64,000 nucleotides of DNA from Buchnera aphidicola (Brachycaudus cardui) (GTDB taxonomy: Bacteria > Pseudomonadota > Gammaproteobacteria > Enterobacterales > Enterobacteriaceae). The DNA is taken from assembly GCF_005081945.1 (NCBI RefSeq), contig NZ_CP034879.1, forward strand, positions 124,001 through 188,000. The letters are read 5' to 3'. Below the pieces are notes generated by a model, which saw nothing but the letters and a program-made list of their open reading frames with translations, did not search any database and was not told the origin of the DNA. The translations under genes and the position numbers were made by a program. Positions 9,117-20,974 of this stretch are shown here, one piece after another (position 1 is the first letter of the stretch; the number at the start of each line of letters is the position of its first letter).

Positions 9117-9656
9117 ATTAAAGGTGGAAAAAGAATTCAATTAACACGTCCTAATCGAATTAATAGTGAAATACGCGCTATTAAAGTTCGCTTAACAGGC
9201 GTTGATGGTGATCAAATTGGCATAGTTCATTTAAGGGAAGCTTTGTCAAAATCTGAGGAATTAGGATTAGATTTAGTAGAAATTAGTCCAAATGCTGAAC
9301 CTCCAGTTTGTCGTATCATGGATTATGGAAAATTTCTTTATGAAAAAAGTAAATCTTCTAAAGAACAGAAAAAAAAACAAAAAGTCATTCAAATAAAAGA
9401 AATAAAATTTCGTCCTGGAACAGATGAAGGAGACTATCAAGTTAAATTACGTAATTTAACAAGATTCTTAGAAGATGGCGATAAAGCAAAAATTACTTTG
9501 CGATTTCGCGGTCGTGAAATGGCACATCAAAAAATAGGTGTAGATGTTTTAAATAGAGTGAAAAATGATCTAATTGAATTGGCAGTAGTTGAATCATTTC
9601 CATCTAAAATTGAAGGCCGTCAAATGATCATGATTTTAGCACCAAAGAAAAAATAG
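9117..9656 (+). CDS. infC: Translation initiation factor IF3, AUU start
   Basis: IF3 binds the 30S subunit and rejects non-canonical start codons. There is no ATG, GTG or TTG at the right place. Reading from ATT at 9117 gives [16 protein letters not shown], colinear with the E. coli N-terminus, and GGAGG at 9104-9108 is 8 nt upstream. The product is 179 residues (E. coli 180). The later TTG at 9243 would remove the N-terminal domain. E. coli infC also starts at AUU and is repressed by IF3 through that codon, so the same autoregulation is expected. Three bases separate the thrS stop from the start, so translation is likely coupled. The C-terminal domain ([24 protein letters not shown]) is almost unchanged. 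Confidence 0.95.
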   Translation: MKGGKRIQLTRPNRINSEIRAIKVRLTGVDGDQIGIVHLREALSKSEELGLDLVEISPNAEPPVCRIMDYGKFLYEKSKSSKEQKKKQKVIQIKEIKFRPGTDEGDYQVKLRNLTRFLEDGDKAKITLRFRGREMAHQKIGVDVLNRVKNDLIELAVVESFPSKIEGRQMIMILAPKKK

Positions 9657-9747
9657 TAATTTTTGACTAGATGTTTTAAAAATAAATATATGATTTTTTT
9701 AAAAAATATCTTATATTTTTCTTTTTATAATTTAAATGAAATATTTT

Positions 9748-9945
9748 ATGCCAAAAATTAAAACTTTAAAAAGTGCAGCTAAACGCTTTAAAAAAACTGC
9801 ATCTGGTAAATTTAAACGTAAACAAGCAAATTTACGTCATATTTTAACTAAAAAAACTACAAGTAAAAAACGTCATCTTCGTCCTAAGATTTTAGTATCT
9901 CAAGGAGATATAGATAGCGTGAAATCTTTTTTACCGTATGCGTAA
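9748..9945 (+). CDS. rpmI: 50S ribosomal protein L35
   Basis: Small basic protein of the large subunit, 65 residues as in E. coli. The sequence [16 protein letters not shown], the NLRHILTKK core and the LPYA end match L35. An ATG at 9736 is in frame, but 9748 gives the exact family N-terminus and is chosen. It lies between infC and rplT. In E. coli this pair is repressed by L20 through an RNA structure upstream of rpmI; the 91-bp infC-rpmI gap here is nearly pure A/T and I cannot make out such a structure. Confidence 0.96.
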   Translation: MPKIKTLKSAAKRFKKTASGKFKRKQANLRHILTKKTTSKKRHLRPKILVSQGDIDSVKSFLPYA

Positions 9946-9986
9946 ATTCATTTTTTTATTAAGATTTTACGAATAGGAGAGCATAA

Positions 9987-10343
9987 ATGGCTCGTGTAAA
10001 ACGTGGCGTAATTGCTCATGCTCGTCACAAAAAAATTTTAAAACAAGCAAAAGGTTATTATGGCGCTCGTTCTCGTATTTATAGAGTTGCATATCAAGCA
10101 GTAATTAAAGCTGGTCAGTATGCTTATCGTGATAGACGTCAAAGAAAAAGACAATTCCGACAATTATGGATTTCACGAATTAACGCTGCAGTTCGTCAAA
10201 GTCAAATGTCTTACAGTAATTTTATATTTGGTTTAAAAAAAGCTTCAATTAATATTGATCGAAAAGTATTATCTGATATTGCTATATTTGATATTTTTTC
10301 ATTTAATGCATTAGTTAAAAAAGCAAAAGAAGCTTTATTATAA
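9987..10343 (+). CDS. rplT: 50S ribosomal protein L20
   Basis: Assembly-initiating protein of the large subunit, 118 residues as in E. coli. The long basic N-terminal helix ([20 protein letters not shown]) and globular C-terminal half are intact. AGGAGA precedes the ATG at 9987. It follows rpmI by 41 bp and is followed by 228 bp holding two hairpins before pheS, the arrangement expected if ribosomal and synthetase genes are separately adjusted. Confidence 0.97.
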   Translation: MARVKRGVIAHARHKKILKQAKGYYGARSRIYRVAYQAVIKAGQYAYRDRRQRKRQFRQLWISRINAAVRQSQMSYSNFIFGLKKASINIDRKVLSDIAIFDIFSFNALVKKAKEALL

Positions 10344-10379
10344 ATAATTTTTTAAGTATCTTAAGAGAATAATAACTTA

Positions 10380-10403
10380 AGAGGAGGAATTATAATCTCC
10401 TCT
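10380..10403 (+). terminator. GC-rich hairpin downstream of rplT
   Basis: AGAGGAG (10380-10386) pairs with CTCCTCT (10397-10403) around a 10-nt AT loop. Seven pairs with four G-C stand out in this genome. The 3' side is CTGTTATTG, a poor U tract, so it may be a weak terminator, an mRNA-stabilising or processing hairpin, or a remnant. Confidence 0.35.
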
Positions 10404-10499
10404 CTGTTATTGTAAATAATATTAGTACATGGTTGAATATTTTTAAAAAACTGAAAAAATATTTTTTTTAAATTTTAAAGCATGTATTTTTAAAAAATG

Positions 10500-10523
10500 A
10501 GCTTCCTTTATGGAAGCTTTTTT
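10500..10523 (+). terminator. Hairpin plus T6 before pheS, at the pheST attenuator position
   Basis: AGCTTCC (10500-10506), loop TTTA, then GGAAGCT (10512-10518) running into six T (10518-10523). This is a typical intrinsic terminator 48 bp ahead of the pheS ATG. E. coli has an attenuator at this place, controlled by the phenylalanine-rich pheM leader. A leader like pheM is not obvious here: the upstream ATG at 10429 encodes only MVEYF. A 21-codon reading frame with three Phe codons starts at 10497 but runs through the hairpin itself. Confidence 0.6.
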
Positions 10524-10571
10524 AGTATTTTAAAGATATGTTCAAAAAACGTACAGAAGTAAGAAAATAAA

Positions 10572-11561
10572 ATGTTAACTTTAAATAAATTATTTGAGTC
10601 TATTAAAATAGATATTCAAAAAGCTAATTCAATCAATGAAGTAGATGCAATTCGGATTAAATATTTAGGTAAAAAAGGAATTTTAACCACTTATATGAAA
10701 AATATGAAAGATTTTTCTTTTGAAGAAAAAAAAAAATACAGTATGATTATCAATCATATAAAAAAAAATATTATTATTGAAATTAATAAACAAAAGAAAA
10801 AATTACATGTATTTTTATTAAATCAACGAATTCAAAAAGAAAAAATTGATATTTCACTTCCTGGTCGTCGTACTGAGCATGGTTCTCTACATCCTATTAC
10901 ACATACCATTAATGCTGTTAAAAAATTTTTTTTAAGATTAGGTTTTCAATCTATTAATAGTCCTGAAATAGAAGATGAATATCATAATTTTGATGCTTTG
11001 AATATTCCTAAAAATCATCCAGCACGAGATTCTCATGATACTTTTTGGTTTGATAGAAATCGTTTATTAAGAACTCAAACTTCAAATATGCAAATTCGTA
11101 TTATGAAGAAAGAAAAACTTCCAATTAGATTTATTTTTCCTGGAAAAGTGTATCGTAATGATTACGATCTCACACATACACCTATGTTTCACCAAATTGA
11201 AGGTTTAATAGTCGATAAAAATATTAATTTTTCTCATTTAAAATGGATTATATATAATTTCTTATATGATTTTTTTGGTAAAAATATTATTATTAAATTT
11301 CGTCCATCATATTTTCCTTTTACTGTTCCTTCTGCAGAAGTGGATATTATTAATGATCATGGACAATCACTAGAAATATTAGGATGCGGAATGGTTCATC
11401 CTAAAGTTTTAAAAAATGTCAATATTAATTCTAATTTATATTCTGCTTGTGCTTTTGGGATAGGAATTGAAAGAATTACAATGTTACGTTATGGCATTTC
11501 TGATCTTCGATCTTTTTTTGAAAATGATATAAGATTCTTAAAACAATTTAAATATAATTAG
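10572..11561 (+). CDS. pheS: Phenylalanyl-tRNA synthetase alpha subunit
   Basis: Catalytic subunit of the alpha2-beta2 PheRS, 329 residues (E. coli 327). The N-terminal coiled coil (about 1-90) is lysine-rich. Class II motifs are clear: PGRRTEHGSLHP, RNDYDLTHTPMFHQ, RPSYFPFTVPSAEVD, and the C-terminal FGIGIERITMLRYGISDLRSFF. The alanine of the amino acid pocket (ACAFG) is kept, so specificity for Phe over larger analogues should be normal. An in-frame A11 run at 10726-10736 lies in the coiled coil and is exposed to the same slippage proposed for priA and nuoE. It is followed 9 bp later by pheT. Confidence 0.97.
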   Translation: MLTLNKLFESIKIDIQKANSINEVDAIRIKYLGKKGILTTYMKNMKDFSFEEKKKYSMIINHIKKNIIIEINKQKKKLHVFLLNQRIQKEKIDISLPGRRTEHGSLHPITHTINAVKKFFLRLGFQSINSPEIEDEYHNFDALNIPKNHPARDSHDTFWFDRNRLLRTQTSNMQIRIMKKEKLPIRFIFPGKVYRNDYDLTHTPMFHQIEGLIVDKNINFSHLKWIIYNFLYDFFGKNIIIKFRPSYFPFTVPSAEVDIINDHGQSLEILGCGMVHPKVLKNVNINSNLYSACAFGIGIERITMLRYGISDLRSFFENDIRFLKQFKYN

Positions 11562-11570
11562 TGAGATCAA

Positions 11571-13955
11571 ATGAAATTTAGTGAAAAATGGTTACGTGAA
11601 TGGATAAATCCAAAGGTAGATAGTAGTATTTTATATGATCAAATTTCAAATTCTGGTATAGAAGTAGAATCTGTAAAAAAATTTGAACCTATATTTAGTG
11701 GCGTTGTAGTCGGTCAAATAGTAAAGTGTATTATTCATCCCGAATTAAATAATTTAAAAATATTAAAAGTAGATATAGGTAATAAAAAATTATTAAACAT
11801 TATATGTAGAGCACCTAATTGTCGTAATAATATTAAAGTTGCAGTTGCTATTGTCGGTGCTATTTTACCAAAAAATATTAAAATTGATAAAAGAAAGTTT
11901 AAAGAAGAAATATCTGAAGGAATGTTATGTTCTTTTTTTGAATTAGGTTTGTTTAATGCTAGTAGAATTATTGAATTTTCTAAAGATACACCTATAGGTA
12001 TTGATGTTAAGAATTATTTAGAATTGAAAGATAATATTATTAAAGTATCTACTACATCTAATCGTCCAGATGGTTTAAGTATTTTAGGAATATCACGTAA
12101 TATTGCAGCTATAAATAACTTAAAAATATCGACTTTAAAAAATAAATTAATTTCTATCACTACTGAAAAAAATATTGATGTTGATATTAAAACTAAAAAA
12201 ACATCTATTAATTATATTGGAAGAATTATCAAAAATGTCAATGTAAATATTGATACTCCTTTTTGGATGAAAAAAAAGTTATTTCTTGCTGATAGTTTAT
12301 CTGAAAATATTATTACAAATATTATAAATTATATTTTAATTGAAATTGGACAACCATTAAATGCATTAGATGCAGATAATATTAATGAGCATATTATTAT
12401 ACGAATGGCAAATAATACAGAAAACATAATTTTAAAAAATAATATTAAAATAAATTTAAATGAAGATATATTAGTTTTTTCTGATAAAGATAAGATATTA
12501 TCTATTCCTGGTAATATAAATGGTGATGGATCAGAGATTAGTACACATACTAAGAATATATTTTTAAGTACGTTTTTAATCGATAAAAAAATAGTTATGA
12601 ATATTCTAAAAAAGATAAATTCTAATAAAATATTAGAATATTATAGATATGGTATTGATCCTTGTTTGCAAAAATATGCTCTTGAATATGCAACGGATTT
12701 AATTATAAAGATATGTGGTGGTGAGCCTGGTCCTATTAATAAAAAAAATAATTTTTCATCTTTGTCGACTCATAATTCAATACGTTTACATCATAACAGA
12801 TTGAATAAAATTATTGGTAAAGTAATTGATACAGATATTGTATCAAATATTTTATATAATTTAGAATATCAATTAGTTTTTCAAAAAAAATATTGGGATG
12901 TAATTCCTCCTAGTTGGCGATTTGATATACTAATTGAAGAAGATGTAATAAGTGATATACTTAGAATATATGGTTATAACAATATTTCTTTAAATCCTTT
13001 ACAGGAATCAGTATTTTTTAGTCAAAAAAATGAATTAACGGATTTATTTTTAGACAAATCTGCTATGATATTAATTAATCAAGGTTATCATGAAGTTATA
13101 ACTTATGGTTTTATTGATCCAAATATACAAGAAATTATGTTTCCTAATAAAAAAAGATTATTGCTATCTAATCCTATTTCTCAAGATATGTCATGTATGC
13201 GCTCATCATTGTGGCCTGGTTTACTTAAAACAGTTTCTTACAATAAAAATCGTCAACAACATAATGTTCGTTTTTTTGAAAGTGGTCTGTGTTTCTCAAT
13301 TGATAAAAAAGAAAACCTTGGTGTTCGACAAGAAATGTTTTTATCAGCAGTAATAAGTGGTGATTATATTAAAGATAATTGGTATTCTTCTGAAACAAGA
13401 AAATTAGATTTTTATGATTTAAAAGGTGACTTAGAATTGATATTAGAAGAAATATGTGGTTTAGAAGATATAGAGTTTAGGCGTAAAAATATAAATGGAC
13501 TACATCCAGAACAAAGTGCATCTATATATCTTAAAAATATTTTTATTGGTAGTATTGGAGCGATAGATCCAAGATTAGAAGAAGAACTAAATATAAATAA
13601 TACAACATTTTTATTTGAAATATTATTAAATCATTTTTCAGATGTTAAACTATTAAAAATTCAAGAAATTTCAAAATTTCCTTCTATTAGACGAGATCTT
13701 GCAATATTAATATCAGAAGATATTCCTGTATCTGATGTTATTAAGCAATGTAAAAAATTTTTTATTAAAACAGCAGTAGAAATTAATCTCTTTGATTTAT
13801 ATTCTTGTCAAGAATTTATTAATAAAAAAAGTTTAGGTATTCGATTTATTTTTCAAAATCAGAAAAGAACTTTACAAGAAAATGAAATTAATTTAATGAT
13901 GAATGATTGCATAGGAGCATTAAAGAAAATATTTCAAATTATCTTAAGGAAATAA
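11571..13955 (+). CDS. pheT: Phenylalanyl-tRNA synthetase beta subunit with degenerate editing domain
   Basis: Non-catalytic partner of PheS, 794 residues (E. coli 795). Visible are the tRNA-binding EMAP-like domain (about 40-150), B1-B5 core, catalytic-like module and C-terminal anticodon-binding domain ([12 protein letters not shown]). The B3/B4 editing site is eroded. By colinear alignment E. coli His265 is Asn264 (GQPLNALD), Glu334 is Ser333, Thr354 is Asn352 and Ala356 is Ile354; the conserved TDASHRYERG has become [10 protein letters not shown]. Tyr-tRNA-Phe clearance is therefore probably weak or absent, while tRNA binding and complex formation look intact. It lies between pheS and ihfA with 4 bp to the latter. 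Confidence 0.96.
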   Translation: MKFSEKWLREWINPKVDSSILYDQISNSGIEVESVKKFEPIFSGVVVGQIVKCIIHPELNNLKILKVDIGNKKLLNIICRAPNCRNNIKVAVAIVGAILPKNIKIDKRKFKEEISEGMLCSFFELGLFNASRIIEFSKDTPIGIDVKNYLELKDNIIKVSTTSNRPDGLSILGISRNIAAINNLKISTLKNKLISITTEKNIDVDIKTKKTSINYIGRIIKNVNVNIDTPFWMKKKLFLADSLSENIITNIINYILIEIGQPLNALDADNINEHIIIRMANNTENIILKNNIKINLNEDILVFSDKDKILSIPGNINGDGSEISTHTKNIFLSTFLIDKKIVMNILKKINSNKILEYYRYGIDPCLQKYALEYATDLIIKICGGEPGPINKKNNFSSLSTHNSIRLHHNRLNKIIGKVIDTDIVSNILYNLEYQLVFQKKYWDVIPPSWRFDILIEEDVISDILRIYGYNNISLNPLQESVFFSQKNELTDLFLDKSAMILINQGYHEVITYGFIDPNIQEIMFPNKKRLLLSNPISQDMSCMRSSLWPGLLKTVSYNKNRQQHNVRFFESGLCFSIDKKENLGVRQEMFLSAVISGDYIKDNWYSSETRKLDFYDLKGDLELILEEICGLEDIEFRRKNINGLHPEQSASIYLKNIFIGSIGAIDPRLEEELNINNTTFLFEILLNHFSDVKLLKIQEISKFPSIRRDLAILISEDIPVSDVIKQCKKFFIKTAVEINLFDLYSCQEFINKKSLGIRFIFQNQKRTLQENEINLMMNDCIGALKKIFQIILRK

Positions 13956-13959
13956 ATTT

Positions 13960-14259
13960 ATGGTGCTTACAAAAGCTGCAATTTCAGAAAATTTATTTGA
14001 AAAATTACAATTAACTAAAAAAGATTCAAAAAAATTTGTAGAGTTTTTTTTTGAAGAGGTTAGGAAATCTTTAGAAAAGGGAGAAAATGTCAAATTATCT
14101 GGATTTGGAAATTTTAAATTAAAAGATAAAAAAGAACGTCCTGGCAGAAACCCACGAACAGGAGAATCTGTTCTTATAACAGCTAGACGAGTAGTGACTT
14201 TTAAAGCTGGTCAAAAATTAAAAAGTAGAATTGAAAATTATTTATCAAACAAAAAATAA
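13960..14259 (+). CDS. ihfA: Integration host factor alpha subunit
   Basis: HU/IHF-family DNA-bending protein, 99 residues as in E. coli. The beta-arm region [23 protein letters not shown] and the N-terminal [16 protein letters not shown] are typical of IHF alpha rather than HU. AAGGA lies ahead of the ATG at 13960, and the gene is 4 bp behind pheT as in enterobacteria. With few regulators left in such genomes, a chromosome-organising role is more likely than site-specific regulation; this is inference. Confidence 0.96.
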   Translation: MVLTKAAISENLFEKLQLTKKDSKKFVEFFFEEVRKSLEKGENVKLSGFGNFKLKDKKERPGRNPRTGESVLITARRVVTFKAGQKLKSRIENYLSNKK

Positions 14260-14310
14260 TAATATTTATATATAATAAAAATTATTTTTCTTTTTTATAA
14301 GACGCACAGT

Positions 14311-15378
14311 ATGCAACTTTCTGATTTTTCTTTTGTTTTACCAAAATCACTTATATCTTTTTATCCTTGTTTTGTTCGAAGTAAATGTCGTTTAATGATT
14401 ATAGATGGACAAAATGGAAAAATATCTCATAAACGTTTTTTTAATATTATAGATGAAATTGATTCTAATGATTTAATTATTTTAAATGATACTGAAGTAA
14501 TTCCAGCTCGATTTTTTGGATATAAAAAAAGTGGCGGTAAAATTGAATGTTTAGTTGAAAAAATAATAGATTTTAATAGAATATTAGTCAGAATTAAAAA
14601 TTCTAAAAATATTTATATTGGAAGTGATATTTTTTTTGGGGAACATAATGAAATTAAAAGTTCTATAATTAATTATAGAAATTCTTTTTTTGAAATTTTT
14701 TTTCATAGCAAATATTATTCATCTATTGATATTATTTACAAAATTGGACATATACCTTTACCTCCTTATATTAAAAGATTTGAATCTACGTTAGATATAG
14801 ACTTGTATCAAACTGTGTATAAAAATAAAATAGGTTCAATTGCTGCTCCTACTGCCGGATTACATTTTGATTTACCTTTATTAGAGCGTCTTAATAAAAA
14901 AGGAGTAGATATAGATTATATAACATTACATATAGGTTCTGGAACCTTTGAACCTATTAGAAAACAAAATATTAAAGAGCATATTATGCATTCTGAATTA
15001 GTTACAGTATCTTCTATATTAATAAACAAAATTCAATCATGTAAAAAAAAAGGTGGTCGTATTATTGCAGTCGGTACTAGTACACTCCGTGCGTTAGAGA
15101 GTGCATATCACTCTCCTCAATGGAATCATACAAATAGTTTTATAGGAAATACTAATATATTTATATATCCTGGTTATAAACATAATATTGTTGATGCATT
15201 GATTACTAATTTTCATATTCCTGAATCCACATTAATTATGTTAGTAGCTTCTTTTTTAGGTTATAAAAACACTATGAATGCTTATTTTGAAGCTATAAAA
15301 AATAAATATAATTTTCTTAGTTATGGTGATGCCATGTATATAACATATAATACATATGCACCATATGAAAAGTTATAA
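14311..15378 (+). CDS. queA: S-adenosylmethionine:tRNA ribosyltransferase-isomerase (QueA)
   Basis: Transfers and isomerises the ribosyl group of SAM to preQ1-tRNA to form epoxyqueuosine in the anticodon wobble position. 355 residues, close to E. coli (356). Conserved stretches include [42 protein letters not shown] and NFHIPESTL. It forms the queA-tgt-yajC run of enterobacteria, with 47 bp to tgt. No genes for making preQ1 are in this window. Confidence 0.96.
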   Translation: MQLSDFSFVLPKSLISFYPCFVRSKCRLMIIDGQNGKISHKRFFNIIDEIDSNDLIILNDTEVIPARFFGYKKSGGKIECLVEKIIDFNRILVRIKNSKNIYIGSDIFFGEHNEIKSSIINYRNSFFEIFFHSKYYSSIDIIYKIGHIPLPPYIKRFESTLDIDLYQTVYKNKIGSIAAPTAGLHFDLPLLERLNKKGVDIDYITLHIGSGTFEPIRKQNIKEHIMHSELVTVSSILINKIQSCKKKGGRIIAVGTSTLRALESAYHSPQWNHTNSFIGNTNIFIYPGYKHNIVDALITNFHIPESTLIMLVASFLGYKNTMNAYFEAIKNKYNFLSYGDAMYITYNTYAPYEKL

Positions 15379-15395
15379 TTTAATATTTAAAATAA

Positions 15396-16535
<1,140 letters not shown>

Positions 16536-16561
16536 TATTTAATATATAAGGATAATAATAG

Positions 16562-16894
16562 ATGAATTTTTTTATTCAAAGTGCTAACGCTGCAGTAAAT
16601 CAGTCATCAGAAAGCAATTCATATTCTCTTATATTTATGCTTGTCATATTTTTATTAATTTTTTATTTTATGCTCTTTCGTCCTCAACAAAAGAAAGATA
16701 AAGAACATAAAAGTCTTATGGATTCTTTAAGTCAAGGAGATGAAGTTATAACAACTAGTGGTTTGTTAGGTAGAATAAATAAAATTACTAAAAATGGATA
16801 TATTTTACTACAATTAAACGATAATGCAGAGGTATTTATAAAAAAAGATTTTATAGCATCATTATTACCTAAAGGCACTTTAAAATCTTTATAA
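16562..16894 (+). CDS. yajC: Sec translocon accessory protein YajC
   Basis: Single-pass inner-membrane protein of 110 residues associated with SecDF. A hydrophobic segment (about residues 22-40) is followed by FRPQQKKDKEHK and the cytoplasmic domain GDEVITTSGLLGRI, both YajC signatures. In E. coli secD and secF follow; here the next gene is the convergent glyS, so the operon has been cut after yajC. A shared hairpin ends both transcripts. Confidence 0.95.
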   Translation: MNFFIQSANAAVNQSSESNSYSLIFMLVIFLLIFYFMLFRPQQKKDKEHKSLMDSLSQGDEVITTSGLLGRINKITKNGYILLQLNDNAEVFIKKDFIASLLPKGTLKSL

Positions 16895-16902
16895 TTTTTT
16901 TA

Positions 16903-16925
16903 TTCTTATTTAATATAAATAAGAA
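16903..16925. terminator. Bidirectional hairpin between yajC and glyS
   Basis: TTCTTATTTA (16903-16912) and TAAATAAGAA (16916-16925) form a perfect 10-bp stem with a 3-nt loop. A seven-T run precedes it and four A follow, so either strand has an A-tract, stem, U-tract layout. It covers the last codons of glyS. The stem is AT-rich, so strength is uncertain. Confidence 0.55.
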
Positions 16926-18988
16926 AAATTAATAATTTTAGTAAAAATTTTTTCTAATTTCTTTAATAAAACGAATCGATTATTTCGTATTTCTAAATCA
17001 TCATCATAGATCTTGATGTTTCTAAAAAAGTTATCTATAGGTTTATCGAGTTCTTTTATTTTTAATAAAATTTCTTTGTATTTTTTTTCTTCAAATAATC
17101 TTTTTGTATTATTATTAAAGGTATCAATATGAGTAAATAATTCTATTTCTTCTGTTTTTTTGATTAATTTTATATTAATTTTTCCAGTAATTTTTCTATC
17201 TTCTTGTTTTAAAATATTAGATATTCTTTTTACAGATAATATTATTGATTTTGAACAATCTAGTGTTTTAAAAAAAGAAATAGCTTTTATTTTTTTATCA
17301 ATATCTATTAGTTGTGTTGATTTACATGATAATACTGATTTTATAATTTGTATATCGTATCCCGTTTTTTCATACCAATAAATAAGTCTTGTCATAAAGA
17401 ATTTAATTATTTTTTTACATAAGAATAAATGATCAACATGTTTTTTATTATATAAGTCAAGACTTTTTTTGATTAAATTTTTTAAGTCTAATGGTATATT
17501 TTTTATTATAATGATACGAAGTATACCTATAGCTAAGCGTCTTAAAGCAAAAGGATCTTTTTCTGAATTTGGTATCTTACCAAGATAAAACATTCCTGAT
17601 ATAGTATCTATTTTATCAGCAATAGATAATGCACAGCCTATTATAGTAGATGGAAGTTTATCACCTGAAAAAGATGGTAAATATTGTTCTTTTAATGCGA
17701 TTGAAATATCTTTTTTCTCTTGATCTTGCGCAGCATAATACATTCCTACAATACCTTGTAATTCTGGAAACTCACAGACCATATTAGTCACCAAATCACA
17801 TTTAGACAGATAAGCTGCCCTAATTGAGGTTTTTATTTTTATATCACCAATACTATGTTGTACAATCCATTCTATTAGTAATTGAAGACGGAGTGTTTTT
17901 TCATATAATGAACCTAAATTTTTATGAAATAAAACTTTTTTTAGAGACAAACGATAATCTTCTAATTTCATTTTTCTATCATTTTGCAAAAAGAATTCAG
18001 CATCTGAAAGTCGTGCGTGCATAACTTTTTCATTTCCTATAATAATTTCATTAGGTTTTTTTGAATTAATATTAGAGATAAAAATAAAATATGGAAGAAG
18101 TACATTTTTTATATCATATATCGGAAAGCATTTTTGTTGGTATTCTATAACATGTACTAATATTTTTTTAGGTATATTAAGGAATTTTTTTTCGAAATGA
18201 GCTAAGAATGCTACAGGAGATTCCACTAAAGCAGTAACCTCTTCAATTAGAGCATTATTGTTCTTAATAAAGCCATCTTTTTTTTGTGCTAGTATATTAA
18301 TTTGTTTGATAATTTCTTCTTTACGGATTGTATAATCGGCTATAATATTATTCTTATACCAAAGAATATTAGGATATTCATTTGCATTTTTAATTCGTAA
18401 GTTTTTTTCTTTTGAAGAAATATGATGATGAAGAAAATTATTTGAATCTATATTAAAGACTTTTCCTTTAATAATTTTATTATTTAATAAAATAACAACA
18501 TTACGGATAGGACGAGAGAATTTTTGCTTTTGTGATTCCCATCGCATTGGTTTGATGATAATAATTTTTTTAAGTGCTATTTCAGTTATTTTAGGTAGTA
18601 AGAGTTCTGTTTTTTCTTGTTTGATTATTGTATTATAACATAACCATTCACCTTTTTTAGTTTTTAAACGCTGAGCTTGATCAAGATTAATTCTACAATA
18701 TTTTGCCCAACTGTTAGCTGCTTCTGTTGGTAAACCATGTTTATCATAAGAATCTATTATTAGCGGACCTTTTTTATTTATTTGTATTGTTTTATCAGAT
18801 GTATCAATATCTATAACTTTTAAGGCTAGTCTTCTAGGAGTAGAAAAATATTTAATACTTGTATATGAAATATTATATAGTTTTAATTGCTCATTAAAAT
18901 TATTATAAAAAGATAAAGATATTGTATTGAGTATTTTAGCTGGAATTTCTTCAGTTCCAATTTCTACTAATAATGTATTTTTAGTCAT
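16910..18988 (-). CDS. glyS: Glycyl-tRNA synthetase beta subunit
   Basis: Large subunit of the bacterial alpha2-beta2 GlyRS, needed for tRNA binding. 692 residues, matching the E. coli length (689). It opens with [13 protein letters not shown], the family hallmark. Central blocks [25 protein letters not shown] and [13 protein letters not shown] are kept, as are [14 protein letters not shown] and [15 protein letters not shown]. The start overlaps the glyQ end by 8 bp, so translation is coupled. The C-terminal third is lysine- and isoleucine-rich from AT drift but not truncated. Confidence 0.96.
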   Translation of the reverse strand: MTKNTLLVEIGTEEIPAKILNTISLSFYNNFNEQLKLYNISYTSIKYFSTPRRLALKVIDIDTSDKTIQINKKGPLIIDSYDKHGLPTEAANSWAKYCRINLDQAQRLKTKKGEWLCYNTIIKQEKTELLLPKITEIALKKIIIIKPMRWESQKQKFSRPIRNVVILLNNKIIKGKVFNIDSNNFLHHHISSKEKNLRIKNANEYPNILWYKNNIIADYTIRKEEIIKQINILAQKKDGFIKNNNALIEEVTALVESPVAFLAHFEKKFLNIPKKILVHVIEYQQKCFPIYDIKNVLLPYFIFISNINSKKPNEIIIGNEKVMHARLSDAEFFLQNDRKMKLEDYRLSLKKVLFHKNLGSLYEKTLRLQLLIEWIVQHSIGDIKIKTSIRAAYLSKCDLVTNMVCEFPELQGIVGMYYAAQDQEKKDISIALKEQYLPSFSGDKLPSTIIGCALSIADKIDTISGMFYLGKIPNSEKDPFALRRLAIGILRIIIIKNIPLDLKNLIKKSLDLYNKKHVDHLFLCKKIIKFFMTRLIYWYEKTGYDIQIIKSVLSCKSTQLIDIDKKIKAISFFKTLDCSKSIILSVKRISNILKQEDRKITGKINIKLIKKTEEIELFTHIDTFNNNTKRLFEEKKYKEILLKIKELDKPIDNFFRNIKIYDDDLEIRNNRFVLLKKLEKIFTKIINFSYLY

Positions 18989-19901
18989 ATGAATCTCTTT
19001 TTTTTTGACATAATGGAAAGCCTAATTTTTCTCTTAAATCAAAATGTTTTTGAGCAATTTGTTTAGTTAATTTACGTACACGTAAAATATAATTTTGACG
19101 TTCATTTAAAGATATAGCTTTTCTTGCATCTAATAAATTAAATATATGATTGGCATGTAGTGTTTTTTCATATGCTACTAATAATAGTGGTGGTTTTAAA
19201 TTTATTAATTTTTGTGCTTCTGATTCATATCTTTCAAAACTATTAAATAAGAAATCAAGATCAGAATATTGAAAATTATATTTTGACTGTTCTATTTCAT
19301 TTTGTTGAAAAATATCACCATAAGTGATTTTTTCGTTTTTGTTTTCATTCCAAAGAAGATCATATACATTTATTTTTTTTTGCATATGCATAGCAATTCT
19401 TTCCAATCCATATGTTATTTCAATAGTAACAGGATCACATTCTAATCCACCTACTTGTTGAAAATATGTAAATTGAGTAATTTCCATTCCATTTAACCAG
19501 ACTTCCCAACCAATCCCCCAAGCACCTAATGTAGGATTTTCCCAATTATCTTCTACAAAACGTATATCGTTTACTTTTTTATTGATATTCAATAAATTTA
19601 ATGAATTTAGATATATTGTTTGTATATTATGTGGAGGAGGTTTTATAATAACTTGAAATTGATAATAATGTTGTAAACGATTAGGATTTTCTGCATATCT
19701 TCCATCAGAAGGACGGCGACAAGGTTGTACATATGCTGCTTTTATTGGTTCAGGTCCAATAGCACCTAAAAAAGTTTTAGTATGAAATGTACCTGCTCCT
19801 ATTGGTAAGTCTAGTGGTTGAAAAATAGTACATTCTTGTTCCATCCAGTATTTTTCTAAAGTTGTAATTAGATTATAAAAAGTATTATGATAATTTTGCA
19901 T
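18981..19901 (-). CDS. glyQ: Glycyl-tRNA synthetase alpha subunit
   Basis: Catalytic subunit of GlyRS, 306 residues (E. coli 303). Highly conserved throughout: [64 protein letters not shown] and [21 protein letters not shown]. It heads the glyQ-glyS minus-strand pair and is divergent from folE across 184 bp. Confidence 0.97.
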   Translation of the reverse strand: MQNYHNTFYNLITTLEKYWMEQECTIFQPLDLPIGAGTFHTKTFLGAIGPEPIKAAYVQPCRRPSDGRYAENPNRLQHYYQFQVIIKPPPHNIQTIYLNSLNLLNINKKVNDIRFVEDNWENPTLGAWGIGWEVWLNGMEITQFTYFQQVGGLECDPVTIEITYGLERIAMHMQKKINVYDLLWNENKNEKITYGDIFQQNEIEQSKYNFQYSDLDFLFNSFERYESEAQKLINLKPPLLLVAYEKTLHANHIFNLLDARKAISLNERQNYILRVRKLTKQIAQKHFDLREKLGFPLCQKKRDSYD

Positions 19902-20085
19902 TTTACATCCAGAAAGAGATAATAGAAGATATATTGTATTTTTTTTATTATTATATGTAATAATAAGTTTATGTATTTTTTGTGTTAATAATTTACTTAT
20001 ATTAATAATTTTTTATATATTCTAGTGATTTAAATAATTAAAAATAGAAATAAAAACATACTCTTTATAAAAAAGTAAAATAATC

Positions 20086-20754
20086 ATGATAAAATTTAGT
20101 GAAGAAGCTAATTTAGCACACAATGCACTTTTAGAAAAAAAAATAGAAAACTCTATTATAAGAGAATACAATGATATAAATGAAAAAGAAAGAGAATTAT
20201 TAATAGGTAAACATATATATCAAATTATGCTTTTACTTAATTTAGATTTAAAAAATGATAGTTTGAAAGATACACCAGCTCGTATATCAAAAATGTATAA
20301 TCATGAAATATTTTCCGGATTAAATTATAAAAATTTTCCAAAGATTACATTTATCGATAATCAAATGAATATGAATGAGATAATTATAATTAGAAATATA
20401 GTATTAATCAGCACTTGTGAACATCATTTTATTACAATGAACGGACAAGCTACTATTGCATATATTCCTAAAAATAAAATTATAGGATTATCTAAAATTA
20501 ATAGAATTGTACAATTTTATGCTAAAAGACCTCAAATACAAGAACGTTTAACAAAACAAATATTGGTCGTATTGCAAGTTTTATTGCAAACTAAGGATGT
20601 TGCAGTTGTTATTAACATGGAACATTTTTGTGTTAAAGCACGTGGTGTTTGTGATGTGAATAGTAGTACTATGACTTCTTCTTTAGAAGGTCGATTTAAA
20701 TCCGATCAAAATGTTCGTGATGAGTTTTTTTATAAAAAAAATATTTGTAAATGA
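20086..20754 (+). CDS. folE: GTP cyclohydrolase I
   Basis: Converts GTP to dihydroneopterin triphosphate, the first step of folate synthesis. 222 residues as in E. coli. Zinc ligands and catalytic residues are in STCEHHF and HFCVKARG; IGLSKINRIVQF and RPQIQERLTKQI are unchanged. Together with folA and folC in this window it shows folate metabolism is kept. The ATG at 20086 lacks a clear Shine-Dalgarno. The C-terminal end (YKKNICK) differs from E. coli but lies outside the active site. Confidence 0.96.
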   Translation: MIKFSEEANLAHNALLEKKIENSIIREYNDINEKERELLIGKHIYQIMLLLNLDLKNDSLKDTPARISKMYNHEIFSGLNYKNFPKITFIDNQMNMNEIIIIRNIVLISTCEHHFITMNGQATIAYIPKNKIIGLSKINRIVQFYAKRPQIQERLTKQILVVLQVLLQTKDVAVVINMEHFCVKARGVCDVNSSTMTSSLEGRFKSDQNVRDEFFYKKNICK

Positions 20755-20886
20755 ATTAAATATATTTTATCAATTTCTATTGATTAAAAAAGACTTTCTC
20801 AGTATTATATTATTTTTATAATAAATTTTTTTAATTTACATATTTGATATATGCCTATTATATAATTCTTTTTTAGTTTTTTTATT

Positions 20887-20904
20887 TAGATCTATTAGAT
20901 CTAT
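20887..20904. repeat. Tandem 9-bp repeat TAGATCTAT x2
   Basis: Two direct copies of TAGATCTAT in the 220-bp folE-nfo gap; each half also contains the palindrome AGATCT. The rest of the gap is AT-rich with no ORF. Significance unknown; probably a local duplication. Confidence 0.6.
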
Positions 20905-20974
20905 AAAAATATTTTTAAAACAAATATTTTTAACAAAATACAGTAGATAATATTGTTATAGGAAAAAATAAAAA

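Noticed and set aside
9243..9656. infC starting at TTG 9243
   Set aside because: It would remove the conserved N-terminal domain; the ATT at 9117 with GGAGG restores the full family length.
20887..20904. TAGATCTAT tandem repeat as an operator
   Set aside because: Only two copies, AT-rich flanks, and no regulator known to match; kept as a plain repeat.
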